Below, piece after piece: positions 1 through 8,731 of a stretch of DNA of 64,000 nucleotides. Within the stretch, counting starts at the first letter, position 1. Each line of letters begins with the position of its first letter. Origin of the DNA: Bosea vaviloviae (GTDB taxonomy: Bacteria > Pseudomonadota > Alphaproteobacteria > Rhizobiales > Beijerinckiaceae). Below the pieces are notes generated by a model. That model had not been told where the DNA came from. It ran no database searches and saw nothing but the letters and a program-made list of their open reading frames with translations. The DNA lies in contig NZ_CP017147.1 of NCBI RefSeq assembly GCF_001741865.1, positions 3,091,001 to 3,155,000 of the forward strand, read 5' to 3'. The position numbers were made by a program, and so were the translations under genes.

Positions 1-2161
1 AGACCCCGCCTGAACTGAGGGTCACGCCCGCCGAAGCTATAATGCTGCCGCCTCCGACCAGCGCCAACGTGCCACCATTGATGGTGGTCGCGCCGGTATA
101 GCCATTGCTCCCGGTCAAGATTTGCGTTCCTGCCGCCAGCGTCAGACCGCCGCTACCGTTGATCGCGCCGCCGAACGTGCCGGAGGCGTTCGACAATGTC
201 AGTGTCTTGGTGTCGAGCGTCACGGTCCCGCCCGCGCCGGCCAGCGACCGGATACTGGTGCCAGTCGCCGTCAAGGCCGAAATATCGAAGGACGCGCCTG
301 GCGCGAGAGTCACGCCACTGGAAGCTGCAATGTCGCCGCGCTCACCCAGTGCCAAAGTCCCGCCATTAATGGTGGTCCTCCCGGTGTAACCGTTGATATA
401 GGTCAGCGATTCCGTTCCGGCAGCGAGCGTCAGGCCACCGCTTCCATTGATTGCGCCAAGAAATGTGCCAGAAGCGGCGCTTAGAACGAGCGTATTGGAT
501 CCGAGAGTGACGACGGCGCCGAAGAATGGCCAAGTTTCGGTCGTAAGAGATCTGATTGTTACATTTGGTCCATTCGCGCCAGAAATATCAAACCTTCCGC
601 TGTTGAGAAGATATACGGCGCTTGAATTTGATATACTACCTGCACCACTTAATAGTAGCGTGCTACTGCCGTCCACGGTTGTCAGCCCCGTGTATCCGTT
701 TGACCCTGTCAGGGTCTGGCTCGTGGAGCTGAACCTTAACAAAAGACCGCCACTTCCACTGATATCGCCGCCAAATGAGTTAGAGTTACCTAGAATTGCA
801 TAAGTATTAGATCCAAGCAATACGCTTCCGCCATTACCTGATAGCACAGATCTGGTTGCGTTGACGTTCGTTGAATCAGAGATATCGAACGTGGCGCCAC
901 TCACCAAATTGAGAGTTCCGCTAATTAGCTGTCCGTTTCCGCTCAATGCTAAGGTGCTGCCAGACGCTATTGATACGCTGTTGGCGAAAGCGAGGCCGGT
1001 CAATGTTAGTCGGCCAACTCCGTTCTGAATGATTGAGCTTGAAGACGCCTCGATCCGATTGGCGAGAGTGACGTCGGTGGATTGATTGAACGCTAAGCTG
1101 CCGTTGACAGCAATGTTTCCGGTGAGAACCCAGCCAGCCTGGAGGTTCAGCGAATTTGTGCCTCCCGTGAAGTTGATGGCGTTGTTGCCGGCTATGGTCC
1201 CGCTATTGGTGATGGTCAGGCCGCTGCCGACAATGCCGTCACCACCACGGCCGCCGCCGTTGCCTGCGATCGTTCCGCTGTTGTTGATGATCAGCCCATT
1301 GACGCTGGCGACGACGCCGTCACCGCCGCGACCGACATTGCCGAAAATGTTGCCTGTGGAGCCGGTGGACGTGTTCCCGCCATCGCCGCCCGTGATGGTG
1401 CCGGAATTTGTTAATACGGCACCTGAAACCGCGATAACGACGCCCGCCCCACCATCACCGCCGTTGCCTGCAAAGCCCCCGATGACAATGCCGGGCTGCG
1501 CGGAGTTGCCTCCGTCCCCACCCGTTCCACCGGCGCCGCCGGTGATCACCGATGCGTTCGAAATGACGTTCGCTCCCCCGATCGCAAGGAGGCCCGTTCC
1601 GCCGCTACCACCGCCGCCGCCGCCGCCGCCCGGATTGCCGCCAGCAATCGCCGTTCCGCCGCTGCCGCCAGCACCTCCGTTCTGACCCGTTAATGGGGCG
1701 ACAACATTCTCTGGCCCGGCCGTAATCTGCCCGTTGGCGCCACCGCCACCGCCGCCACCGCCGCCAGGCCCGACGCCGGGTGTGCCTATGCCTCCATCCG
1801 CACCAGCCGCGCCGCCGGCGCCGCCGGGTACGGCATTGCCTGCGCCACCGTTACCCCCAGCACCTCCGCCTGCGCCGCCGCCGCCGCCGCCGCCGCCTCC
1901 GGCGGAATCGTCGCAACCATTCGGGCCCGCTTGGCCGTCACCACCACCACCGACGGCACATCCAGACACGGAAGCGCCGCCATTACCGCCAGCTGCCACT
2001 GCCGGAACGGAGCCGAGGGTCAACCCGATGATCGGGACGAGCGACATGAGGCTGAAGAGCGCGGTGGCGGCAAGCAGGCCGCGGCGGCGTTCCGAGACAT
2101 TCAGGGCGCGACGATCGCTGCGCGAAAAAATGCGGCTAGAAGAGACCAGAATACAGACCAA
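1..2161 (-). CDS. Glycine-rich autotransporter, N-terminal part (runs off left edge)
   Basis: The minus-strand frame is open from the left edge to a stop just upstream of 2161. The best start is TTG at 2161 with GGGGA about 9 nt before it; ATG 2047 would remove the basic n-region. Residues about 30-57 form a long signal peptide (ERRR, a hydrophobic core, then AVAA). Residues about 60-320 are a very Gly-rich, Asn/Ala-spaced region. After that come repeated beta-helix units with GGLTLAAGT, LTGSNGYTG and TTINGGTLAL, typical of autotransporter-associated beta-strand repeats. The C-terminal barrel would lie beyond the window. Likely a secreted surface passenger or adhesin. It lies downstream of and co-oriented with a membrane-anchored regulator gene. 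Confidence 0.82.
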   Translation of the reverse strand, partial: MVCILVSSSRIFSRSDRRALNVSERRRGLLAATALFSLMSLVPIIGLTLGSVPAVAAGGNGGASVSGCAVGGGGDGQAGPNGCDDSAGGGGGGGGGAGGGAGGNGGAGNAVPGGAGGAAGADGGIGTPGVGPGGGGGGGGGANGQITAGPENVVAPLTGQNGGAGGSGGTAIAGGNPGGGGGGGGSGGTGLLAIGGANVISNASVITGGAGGTGGDGGNSAQPGIVIGGFAGNGGDGGAGVVIAVSGAVLTNSGTITGGDGGNTSTGSTGNIFGNVGRGGDGVVASVNGLIINNSGTIAGNGGGRGGDGIVGSGLTITNSGTIAGNNAINFTGGTNSLNLQAGWVLTGNIAVNGSLAFNQSTDVTLANRIEASSSSIIQNGVGRLTLTGLAFANSVSIASGSTLALSGNGQLISGTLNLVSGATFDISDSTNVNATRSVLSGNGGSVLLGSNTYAILGNSNSFGGDISGSGGLLLRFSSTSQTLTGSNGYTGLTTVDGSSTLLLSGAGSISNSSAVYLLNSGRFDISGANGPNVTIRSLTTETWPFFGAVVTLGSNTLVLSAASGTFLGAINGSGGLTLAAGTESLTYINGYTGRTTINGGTLALGERGDIAASSGVTLAPGASFDISALTATGTSIRSLAGAGGTVTLDTKTLTLSNASGTFGGAINGSGGLTLAAGTQILTGSNGYTGATTINGGTLALVGGGSIIASAGVTLSSGGV

Positions 2162-2398
2162 GACAAAGTTCCCCGCAGCCCAGATATCGCGTTTGAAGGT
2201 CCCGGCCTTTGCAGCGCCGGTCGTGCGTGGACCCGTTAAGCGGGGCTACGGTTTCAGGAGGGCCGCGACGCGCTTCATGGCGAGGCGGGCAGGGCGACAT
2301 GACCCCTGCGCGCAGATAGGCAGAGGTGGCGGCGCCCGTCCTGAAACCCGAACGAAAAACATCCGAAATTTACCCGAAACCTAACGGGCGAAAACGCT

Positions 2399-3781
2399 CT
2401 AACGGCCGATCTCGGCCCAGCCCATCCGGTGCAGCGGGGCCAGCACCGCCGTCTCGAAACGGGCGCGATAGGCGGGCTCATCCGACATGCCAAGCGCCCG
2501 CAGCGGACGCACCAGGAGCGCCAGATCCCGCTGCCGCAGATTGGCATCAAGCGCCTGCGCCTCGGCCAGGCGACCGGCGGCATTCAGCGCAACCAGGCGA
2601 TAAAAAAGTCGTTCCTCAGTTGGGAAACTGAGCGCGGTCGATGTCAAAAAATCATCGGCTGCCTCGCTCGGCTGCCCCGTCATCAGCTTCGCCAAGCCGA
2701 GAAGGACCCGCCAGCCTGCCGAGAACTGGTGAAGAGGGCTTTCCTGCAATGCGGCGCGCAGCGGCGGCAGGGCGGCTTCGGCGTCGCCCAGCATCAGATG
2801 CATGATACCGGCATTGGCACGGTCCACGACTCGGATGGGGTCTGCGCCAGCCCGCTCGTAGAAAACCATCGCTTCGGCGAAGCGGCGCTGCTGCCGCAGG
2901 ACGGCCGCCTGGGCCGCCAGGGAAAGGGACGCCTCAGGCCTTGCCGCCATCGCCAGGGCGGCCAGGCGCTCCGCCTCGCGCAAGTCCAGCTCCGGGTCCC
3001 GACTGGCACCGGTGGTGCGCAGATTCGTATGGACGAAGACCGCCTCGGACGCCGCTTCAACCAGGCGCGGTTCGACCGCGAGCGCGCGCAGGAACAGCGG
3101 CAGGCTCGCACGCAGGCGTTCCTCATACGTCCCGTTGCCCTGCTGGGCGTTGCGCCCTTCCGCCAGCAGTCGCCGCGCTTCTTCCCAAGGGGAGGGCTCC
3201 GCAGATGCCACGACGGATGGCGCTACTGGCTCAGGCAGGCGGTTTGCGCCGATCCAGGTGGTGGCCGAAAACACGAGACCCAAGCCTCCCGCGACAAGGG
3301 CGAAGCCAGCCACGACAAGGGCGGCCCAGGCCAGGCGGCTGCGCGGCCGACTGCCAGCCTGCAGCGCTGCTTCCGAGCCGGGCGGCATTGCGGCATTGGG
3401 GCCGGCACCCGGGGTGAGCCGCGCTGACGGATCGGCGGCTGGCGCAACCGGGCGCAACCGGGTCGCCATCACATAGCCCCGCCTTGCATGGGTCTGAAGC
3501 ATGCCGGCCTGGGTGGTTCCCAGCGCGCGCCGGATTTCCGAAACGCATTGCGTCAAGCTGTCGTCCGAGACGGCAACATCGCCCCAGACGGCGGTGAGCA
3601 AGGCGTCACGCGACACGATCTCGCCGGCATGTGCGAGCAGATGCGCGAGCACCGCCGTGGTCTTGGGCCGCAGCACCACCTCCCGCGCCTCGGCAGTCAG
3701 TACGCCGCGCGCGAGGTCGAGGACGAAGCCATCGAAGGCGAGGAGGGGGCGCGGCGATTCCAGTTGGTCAGTCCCCGCCAA
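2399..3781 (-). CDS. CadC/ToxR-like winged-helix regulator with TM segment and TPR-like C-terminus
   Basis: About 460 residues. An OmpR/PhoB-type winged helix at the N-terminus (start FDGFVLDLARGVL, then SRDALLTAVWG and a conserved ARRGY turn) is followed by one hydrophobic membrane segment (AWAALVVAGFALVAGG) and an Ala/Leu-rich helical C-terminal half that reads as TPR-like repeats. This architecture matches one-component regulators that sense at or across the membrane. TTG 3781 is preferred because GGGGA lies 7 nt upstream; TTG 3802 also keeps the frame open. It lies upstream of the autotransporter gene in the same direction with about 240 bp between them, so control of that gene is an inference. 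Confidence 0.8.
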   Translation of the reverse strand: MAGTDQLESPRPLLAFDGFVLDLARGVLTAEAREVVLRPKTTAVLAHLLAHAGEIVSRDALLTAVWGDVAVSDDSLTQCVSEIRRALGTTQAGMLQTHARRGYVMATRLRPVAPAADPSARLTPGAGPNAAMPPGSEAALQAGSRPRSRLAWAALVVAGFALVAGGLGLVFSATTWIGANRLPEPVAPSVVASAEPSPWEEARRLLAEGRNAQQGNGTYEERLRASLPLFLRALAVEPRLVEAASEAVFVHTNLRTTGASRDPELDLREAERLAALAMAARPEASLSLAAQAAVLRQQRRFAEAMVFYERAGADPIRVVDRANAGIMHLMLGDAEAALPPLRAALQESPLHQFSAGWRVLLGLAKLMTGQPSEAADDFLTSTALSFPTEERLFYRLVALNAAGRLAEAQALDANLRQRDLALLVRPLRALGMSDEPAYRARFETAVLAPLHRMGWAEIGR

Positions 3782-3980
3782 AACAGAATCCCCGCAGCCC
3801 AAGGCGGCCGAGCAGGGGAGCTTGCGGTCATTCCGTGCCGATCTGACAACGCCTCATCGACGAGTCGGATGCCAATTCTGACGGTTCTTGCGTCTTGGTT
3901 GCCAAATCTGTCCACGCACCGCGAAATCTGTCTATGCTGCGGGTGCGCGCGGCTGACGCGGCCGAGATGGGAACAGATCG

Positions 3981-5054
3981 ATGGCCGTGCCCGTGATCGA
4001 TCCAGCGCTGCTGGCGATGTTCGATGTCGTCCGGGCAAGGCATCCGGGAGATCTGGACGGCCGGTTGCGCGTCACCGAGCGCGTCGCCAAATCGGACCGC
4101 ATCTACACTTACCAACTCCAGAACCGCGCGCTGTGGCGCGCGACGTTCGATAAGCCGATTTTTACGCTCGCGACCCGTGCCGCCGGCTCGATCCTGGCAA
4201 GCTACGCCGATAGCAGCTTCGCAACGGATGTCTCGGTCGATGGCGACGACGGCGACCTGTTTTGCTTCACGACGATGCTCAGCGGCCAAATCACATTGGC
4301 CAAGAAGGGCAACTCCACGACGGCCCTGGCCGGTCGCGGCCTTGTCTGGAGACCCGGCCCCGGCGGCCGGCTCCTGATCAGCGATGACAACGCGCGCACG
4401 AATGTCTTCTTCAAGGTCGCCGATGTCGAGGACGCGCTGGAGCACCTGCTCGATCAGCGCCTGCGGCAGCCGCTCGAATTCGGGCCCGATCTCGATTGGA
4501 GCCGCGGGCTGGCAGTCAGCCTGAAGCGCCAGCTCGATTTTGTCATGGACGAGTTTCAGCGACCCGACGGTGTGGCCAGCAACCCCGTCGCATTGGCGTC
4601 CTTGACCGATCTGCTCGTCGCGCTGGTGCTCCGCGGCGCGCCGCACAACTATCTCGATCAGTTGGACAGGGGCGCGTCCGCCGTCGTCCCGGCCTATATC
4701 CGGCGCGCGGAGGATTTCATGCGTGCAAATGGCGCGGAGCCGATCCGCATGCCCCAGGTCGCCGCCGCTGCCGGATGCAGCGTGCGAACCTTGGGCCATG
4801 TCTTCAAGCATTTCCGCGGCAGCACGCCGCTTGGCGTGCTGCACGCCATCCGGCTTGAGCTGGCGCGTGACGATCTGGTTCTTGGTGCATCCGGACTTGC
4901 TATATCCGGTCTTGGCGCATCCTGCGTCTCGGTGGCCACGGTCGCGCGCCGCTACGGTTTCACCAATGCGTCCCGCTTCGCCGCCGCCTTTCGCCGCCGT
5001 TTCGGCGAGACGCCGTCTGAAGCAGTACGACGCTCAGCGCGCTCCCCCCGTTGA
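3981..5054 (+). CDS. AraC-family transcriptional regulator
   Basis: 357 residues. The N-terminal ~200 residues look like the AraC-binding-like domain (cupin-type, residues ~30-200). The C-terminal ~110 residues carry the two helix-turn-helices: MPQVAAAAGCSVRTLGHVFKHFRG and VATVARRYGFTNASRFAAAFRRRFGETP. The ligand is unknown. The linker before the second helix-turn-helix is about 10 residues longer than usual and comes from a 30-bp near-direct repeat (cttggtgcatcc at 4881 and cttggcgcatcc at 4911). The start ATG has gggaa about 8 nt upstream. It is transcribed divergently from the winged-helix regulator gene. Confidence 0.88.
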   Translation: MAVPVIDPALLAMFDVVRARHPGDLDGRLRVTERVAKSDRIYTYQLQNRALWRATFDKPIFTLATRAAGSILASYADSSFATDVSVDGDDGDLFCFTTMLSGQITLAKKGNSTTALAGRGLVWRPGPGGRLLISDDNARTNVFFKVADVEDALEHLLDQRLRQPLEFGPDLDWSRGLAVSLKRQLDFVMDEFQRPDGVASNPVALASLTDLLVALVLRGAPHNYLDQLDRGASAVVPAYIRRAEDFMRANGAEPIRMPQVAAAAGCSVRTLGHVFKHFRGSTPLGVLHAIRLELARDDLVLGASGLAISGLGASCVSVATVARRYGFTNASRFAAAFRRRFGETPSEAVRRSARSPR

Positions 5055-5138
5055 GCCGCCGCTGGCGCGGCTCCTCAGGACGAGGGCTCACATGTCGAAG
5101 CCGGCTCTCACGCCAACGGGTTTTCCATCTGGCCTGAC

Positions 5139-5220
5139 CCGTCATTGCGAGCGCAGAGAAGCAATCCAGGAGGGCTCGCTCTACGTCTTCTGGATTGCTT
5201 CGCTGCGCTCGCAATGACGG
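5139..5220. repeat. Intact REP-like palindrome (CATTGCGAGCG family)
   Basis: Two 30-bp arms, 5139-5168 and 5191-5220, are inverted copies with one mismatch (arm start CCGTCATTGCGAGCGCAG), separated by a 22-nt loop. The same sequence, split in two by an insertion element, is found at 13231-13260 and 14650-14701, which shows it is a dispersed family. It lies between the 3' ends of converging genes. Confidence 0.9.
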
Positions 5221-5245
5221 CGGAGAATAACGCCGGCGCGCCGCC

Positions 5246-5992
5246 TTACGCCGCCAGGACGACGACCTTCGTCTTCACCGGCGTGCGGTTATAGAGGTGG
5301 ATCATGTCCTGGCTGAGCAGGCCGACACAGCCGCTGGTGATGCCCGAGCCGATCGTTTCCGGGTCGCTTGAGGCATAGATCGTGTAGAGCGTGTAGGCGC
5401 CGTTCTGGTAGAGATGGAGCGTGCGGGCGCCGAGCGGGTTGTCGAGGCCGCCGGGCATGCCGCGGGCGTATTGCGCAGCTTCCGGCTGGCGCTTGATCAT
5501 CTCCTTGGGCGGGGTCCAGGTCGCCCATTCGGACTTGCGCCCGACATAGGCGGCACCGCTCCAGCGGAAGCCGTCGCGGCCGACATTGGCGCCATAGCGG
5601 GTGGCGGAGCCGTCATCCTCGATGCGGTAGACATAGTAATTGCCGGGATCGACGATGATCGTGCCGGGCGCTTCCTTGGTCTCGTAGCGCACGGTGCGGC
5701 GGAAATATTGCGGATCGACCTTGCTGACATCGACCGCGGGAATCGGGAATTTCTCCTCCGGCACCGGCCCGTAGACCTTCTGCGCCTCGGCGAGGCTCAT
5801 GCCGTCGGTCGTGGCGCAGCCGGCGAGCCCGAGCGCGCTAAGGCCGGCGGCAGAGCCGGCCAGAAAGGAGCGGCGGCTGAGAAGCCCCGCCCGAAGCTCG
5901 AGCCGAGCGCTCGCCTCCATCTCGCCGGCATCGGTCGAACCGGCCAGAAACGAATTGCCACCGTCCATGATCATGATTTTGGAGTTTCCCAT
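5246..5992 (-). CDS. L,D-transpeptidase (YkuD family), Tat/lipoprotein-type leader
   Basis: 248 residues from ATG 5992, which has a GGCGAGG ribosome site; an upstream extension to 6118 is open but has no good start. A leader with SRRSFLAG (twin arginine about residues 40-41) is followed by a hydrophobic stretch and LAGC, a possible lipobox, so the product should be exported to the envelope. The catalytic region has the conserved His (TLHLYQNG) and the nucleophile Cys in TSGCVGLLSQD, the pattern of ErfK/YbiS/YkuD enzymes that make 3-3 peptidoglycan crosslinks or attach proteins. The unusually long n-region before the twin arginines is odd. Confidence 0.88.
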   Translation of the reverse strand: MGNSKIMIMDGGNSFLAGSTDAGEMEASARLELRAGLLSRRSFLAGSAAGLSALGLAGCATTDGMSLAEAQKVYGPVPEEKFPIPAVDVSKVDPQYFRRTVRYETKEAPGTIIVDPGNYYVYRIEDDGSATRYGANVGRDGFRWSGAAYVGRKSEWATWTPPKEMIKRQPEAAQYARGMPGGLDNPLGARTLHLYQNGAYTLYTIYASSDPETIGSGITSGCVGLLSQDMIHLYNRTPVKTKVVVLAA

Positions 5993-6160
5993 ATCCTCGC
6001 CGGACGAGAGCATCATCCGGCATAGATCCGTCAAGCGTCTTGGACCCGTCAAGCGTCTTGCGCGGAGCGGAGATTGTCTTGCCGGGCGGAGAGTGCCGTC
6101 ACGGGGCGCGGCTGGCAAGTCCGGTGAAACGCTTCGCGGTTCTTCGTCGATGAACCGGGA

Positions 6161-6925
6161 TCAGGGCCCGACGAGTTGCCCGCCATCGACCACGATGGTC
6201 TGGGCGGTGACCCAGCTGGCTTTGGCCGAAGCGAGGAAGAGCACGACTTCGGCGACCTCCTCCGGCTTGCCCATCCGGCCGAACGGGATGGTAGCCAGCG
6301 TCGTCTGATAGAGTTCGGGGTTGGAGGTCCTGCGGTCTTCCCAGCTGCCGCCCGGAAACTCGATCGAACCGGGCGCGACGCCGTTCACCCGGATGCCCTG
6401 CCGCGACAGCATCTTCGCCTGGCTCGCCGTGTAGTGCATCACGGCGGCCTTGACGGCGCCGTAAGGCGCCGAACGCGACGAGGCCCGCAGGGCCGAGATC
6501 GACGAGACGTTGACGATCGACGAACCCGGTTTCATGTGGGGGATCGCGGCATGGCTGCCGCGGACAACCGCCATCATGTCGATCGTGAGCGAGGCTGCCC
6601 AGCCCGCCTCGTCATCGGAATGGCCAAAGCCCGAGGCGTTGTTGACGAGGACGTCCAGCCCGCCCAGCGCCTGCACCGCTTCGGGCACATAGGCCTCGAT
6701 CGCAGCCGCATCGGCGAGGTCGACGCTCGCCGCGTGAGCGGTGACGCCGAGCGCCTCGAGCTCCCGGCGCGTCGCTTCGAGTGGTCCTGCGCCCCGCGCA
6801 CAGATCGAAACGGAGGCGCCTGATGCCGCGAAGCCGAGCGCAATGGAGCGTCCGATGCCACGGCTGCCGCCCATCACGATCACGCGTTTGCCGGTGAATT
6901 CCTTGCCGGTGAGTTCCTGGGCCAT
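6161..6925 (-). CDS. SDR-family NAD(P)-dependent oxidoreductase
   Basis: 254 residues from ATG 6925 with AAGGA upstream. It has a Rossmann N-terminus with GGSRGIGRS, the NNAS motif, Ser in VSSISAL, and the catalytic Tyr/Lys pair in PYGAVKAA, all classical short-chain dehydrogenase hallmarks, and a C-terminal TIVVDGG. The substrate cannot be told from sequence. It is transcribed in the same direction as the L,D-transpeptidase and the serine hydrolase but with gaps over 150 bp, so it is not clearly an operon. Confidence 0.9.
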   Translation of the reverse strand: MAQELTGKEFTGKRVIVMGGSRGIGRSIALGFAASGASVSICARGAGPLEATRRELEALGVTAHAASVDLADAAAIEAYVPEAVQALGGLDVLVNNASGFGHSDDEAGWAASLTIDMMAVVRGSHAAIPHMKPGSSIVNVSSISALRASSRSAPYGAVKAAVMHYTASQAKMLSRQGIRVNGVAPGSIEFPGGSWEDRRTSNPELYQTTLATIPFGRMGKPEEVAEVVLFLASAKASWVTAQTIVVDGGQLVGP

Positions 6926-7091
6926 GCGGGCATGTCCTTCCTGCGATTCTATTGCATCATTGCGTGCCGGCGCCTTTATAGCGGCGCTGAGGGGCCTGGT
7001 TTCAACCCCTGACAGCATGCAGACGCCCCCGCGTTGGCGTGCCCCGGCCCGGCCGGTCCCGCCGGCGCAAGTCCGGCGTCATCGCCCAATC

Positions 7092-8261
7092 CTAGAGCCG
7101 GTCGAGCACGGCCCGCTTGAAGGCGAAGCGTTCGGCCTTGAAATCGATGCCGTAGCTTGCGGCGAAGGGCGGCTGCGGGTGGCATGACAGCGTCACGATG
7201 ACGACGTTCTCGCGGCGATTGACGTAGAGCGTCTGGCCGGCGAAGCCGGAGGCGACCATGGCGCCGTCGGGGTCGATCCACCAGCTATAGCCATAGCCAT
7301 CGGCCCCGTAGCTGTTTGTCGCCGGATCCAGCGCGAAGACGCGCGAGCCCGCGGCATCGAGCCATCCGTCGGGGAGGATGGGCTCGCCGGCGATGACGCC
7401 GCCGCCGAGCAGGAAGAGGCCGAAGCGGCCGAAATCCCGGAGCGCCATGCCGGCGCGGCTGCCGCCGATCTCCTGCCCGCCCTCCGATTCCAGCGTATAG
7501 AAGGCGTCGAACTCCATGCCGAAGCGCGACCAGATCTTGCGCGACATGTAGTCCGCCAGGGTCTGTCCGGTCGCCGCCGAAAGCAGCGCGCCCAGCACAT
7601 AGGTGTCGCCGGTGTTGTAGTTGAACCGGCTGCCTGGCGGATGCAGGCCGCGCACGCCGCCCATCATGGCCAGCACGCCGCCGGGCACCTTGTCGCCCAG
7701 CGATTTGCTGTAGCGGTTCACATGCGAGGTGCGGTCGGTGTAGTCCTCGTTCCAGTCGACGCCCGACGACATGGTGATGAGGCTGCGGACGCTGACCGCA
7801 TCATAGGCGCTGCCGCCCAGCGCCGGCAGATAGCGCGAGACCGCGTCATCGAGGCTGGCGATTGCGCCGTCCTTGAGGGCCGCGCCCACCAGCGTCGAGG
7901 TCAGCGACTTGATCATCGACATCGACGACCAGCGCAGATGCTCCTCAAGTCCGAGCCCGTAGCGCTCGAGCCGGATGCTGTCGCCCTGCAGCACCAGAAG
8001 CCCGGCGATATGGGTGCGGTGGATATAGTCCTCGACCCCGAAAAGCGCGCCGCCGCGCTCATAGTCCGGCGCGATCTCCGGGCCGCGCGCCAGGGGAAAG
8101 GCAGCCTCGCCCCGCGCGATCGCCCGCGTCGCGAAGATGCGGTCGACATTGCGGTAGGCATAGGCCTGCCAGCTCGGCGAGAGCAGCAGGAAGTCCTCGC
8201 CGCGGGGAAGATACTGGCGCGGCTGCGCGGGGTCAGTGCTCATCTGCGGGGCAACTCCCAT
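7092..8261 (-). CDS. Serine hydrolase, class C beta-lactamase/PBP fold
   Basis: About 389 residues. It has the SxxK nucleophile motif (SMIK), a YxN-like motif (NYNTGDTY) and overall similarity to the beta-lactamase-related serine hydrolases that act as esterases or peptidases. No signal peptide is evident, so it is probably cytoplasmic and not a resistance enzyme. The start is uncertain: ATG 8261 and ATG 8243 are both possible, and a GTG at 8300 with AGGA upstream lies next to an intergenic palindrome. Confidence 0.85.
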   Translation of the reverse strand: MGVAPQMSTDPAQPRQYLPRGEDFLLLSPSWQAYAYRNVDRIFATRAIARGEAAFPLARGPEIAPDYERGGALFGVEDYIHRTHIAGLLVLQGDSIRLERYGLGLEEHLRWSSMSMIKSLTSTLVGAALKDGAIASLDDAVSRYLPALGGSAYDAVSVRSLITMSSGVDWNEDYTDRTSHVNRYSKSLGDKVPGGVLAMMGGVRGLHPPGSRFNYNTGDTYVLGALLSAATGQTLADYMSRKIWSRFGMEFDAFYTLESEGGQEIGGSRAGMALRDFGRFGLFLLGGGVIAGEPILPDGWLDAAGSRVFALDPATNSYGADGYGYSWWIDPDGAMVASGFAGQTLYVNRRENVVIVTLSCHPQPPFAASYGIDFKAERFAFKRAVLDRL

Positions 8262-8312
8262 GAAACAGCGGCAGGCCCCTAGAGACCGTTGGTGATTCAC
8301 TCATCCTGCAGC

Positions 8313-8355
8313 CCTCATCCCGAGGAGCTGCGAAGCAGCGTCTTGAAGGATGAGG
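8313..8355. repeat. Short palindromic repeat, CCTCATCC...GGATGAGG type
   Basis: CCTCATCC at 8313-8320 pairs with GGATGAGG at 8348-8355, with further pairing around GCTGCGAAGCAGC. It looks like a dispersed intergenic palindrome of the kind frequent in this order. It lies just upstream of the serine hydrolase gene. Confidence 0.6.
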
Positions 8356-8409
8356 CTTGGAGGTTTCTAGACAATCTCCTGGCGCATGCCGTTCATCCTC
8401 GGAACCACG

Positions 8410-8453
8410 CCGTCATCCCGGACAAGCGGCGAAGCCGCGCAGCGCCGGGATCC
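8410..8453. repeat. Short palindromic repeat, ATCCCGG...CCGGGAT type
   Basis: CGTCATCCCGG at 8411-8421 is answered by CCGGGATCC near 8445-8453, with a GCGGCGAAGCCGC hairpin between them. It is a second palindrome family in the same gap and no coding potential is apparent. A further small hairpin (tctcgggcttgccccgaga) follows near 8470-8490. Confidence 0.6.
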
Positions 8454-8512
8454 ATCGGAGAGCGCCATTCTCGGGCTTGCCCCGAGAATCTCATGACCAG
8501 CTAGCTGAAGTC

Positions 8513-8731
8513 AGAGATGGTTGGGTCAAGCCCCCCGACTGTCCGGTTCGCCGCGTGCGTCTGATCGAAAAGCTCCATTCATTGAAGGCTTTCCAGCGGG
8601 CGGGGACGAATGAGGTAGGCGCGGGGAACCCCTCTCCCGGATGGGAGAGGGGCAGGGGTGAGGGTGTGCCCTTTCAGTAGAAGGCGCTGCGGCTCCGTTG
8701 CGCCTCAATAACGAGCGGCGGGCCCTCATCC
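8513..8731. repeat. Composite intergenic repeat, left part (interrupted by IS481 element)
   Basis: This segment, continued at 9996-10066, matches in inverted orientation the block at 44575-44965. Shared landmarks in order are the cccccgactgtccgg stretch, the ccagcgggcggggac stretch, the cccctctccc/gggagagggg hairpin, a gcgctgcgg...cgcctc stretch and ggccctcatcc. Read across the insertion, the sequence rejoins as ggccctcatcc-ctgcccttctccc, as in the other copy. Confidence 0.85.

Noticed and set aside
1086..2384. Proline-rich plus-strand ORFs over the first 2.4 kb
   Set aside because: They are the complement of the glycine-rich autotransporter passenger (Gly codons read as Pro on the other strand).
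7092..8261. Serine hydrolase as a beta-lactamase resistance gene
   Set aside because: The SxxK/YxN motifs are shared with many esterases, and no signal peptide for periplasmic export is seen.
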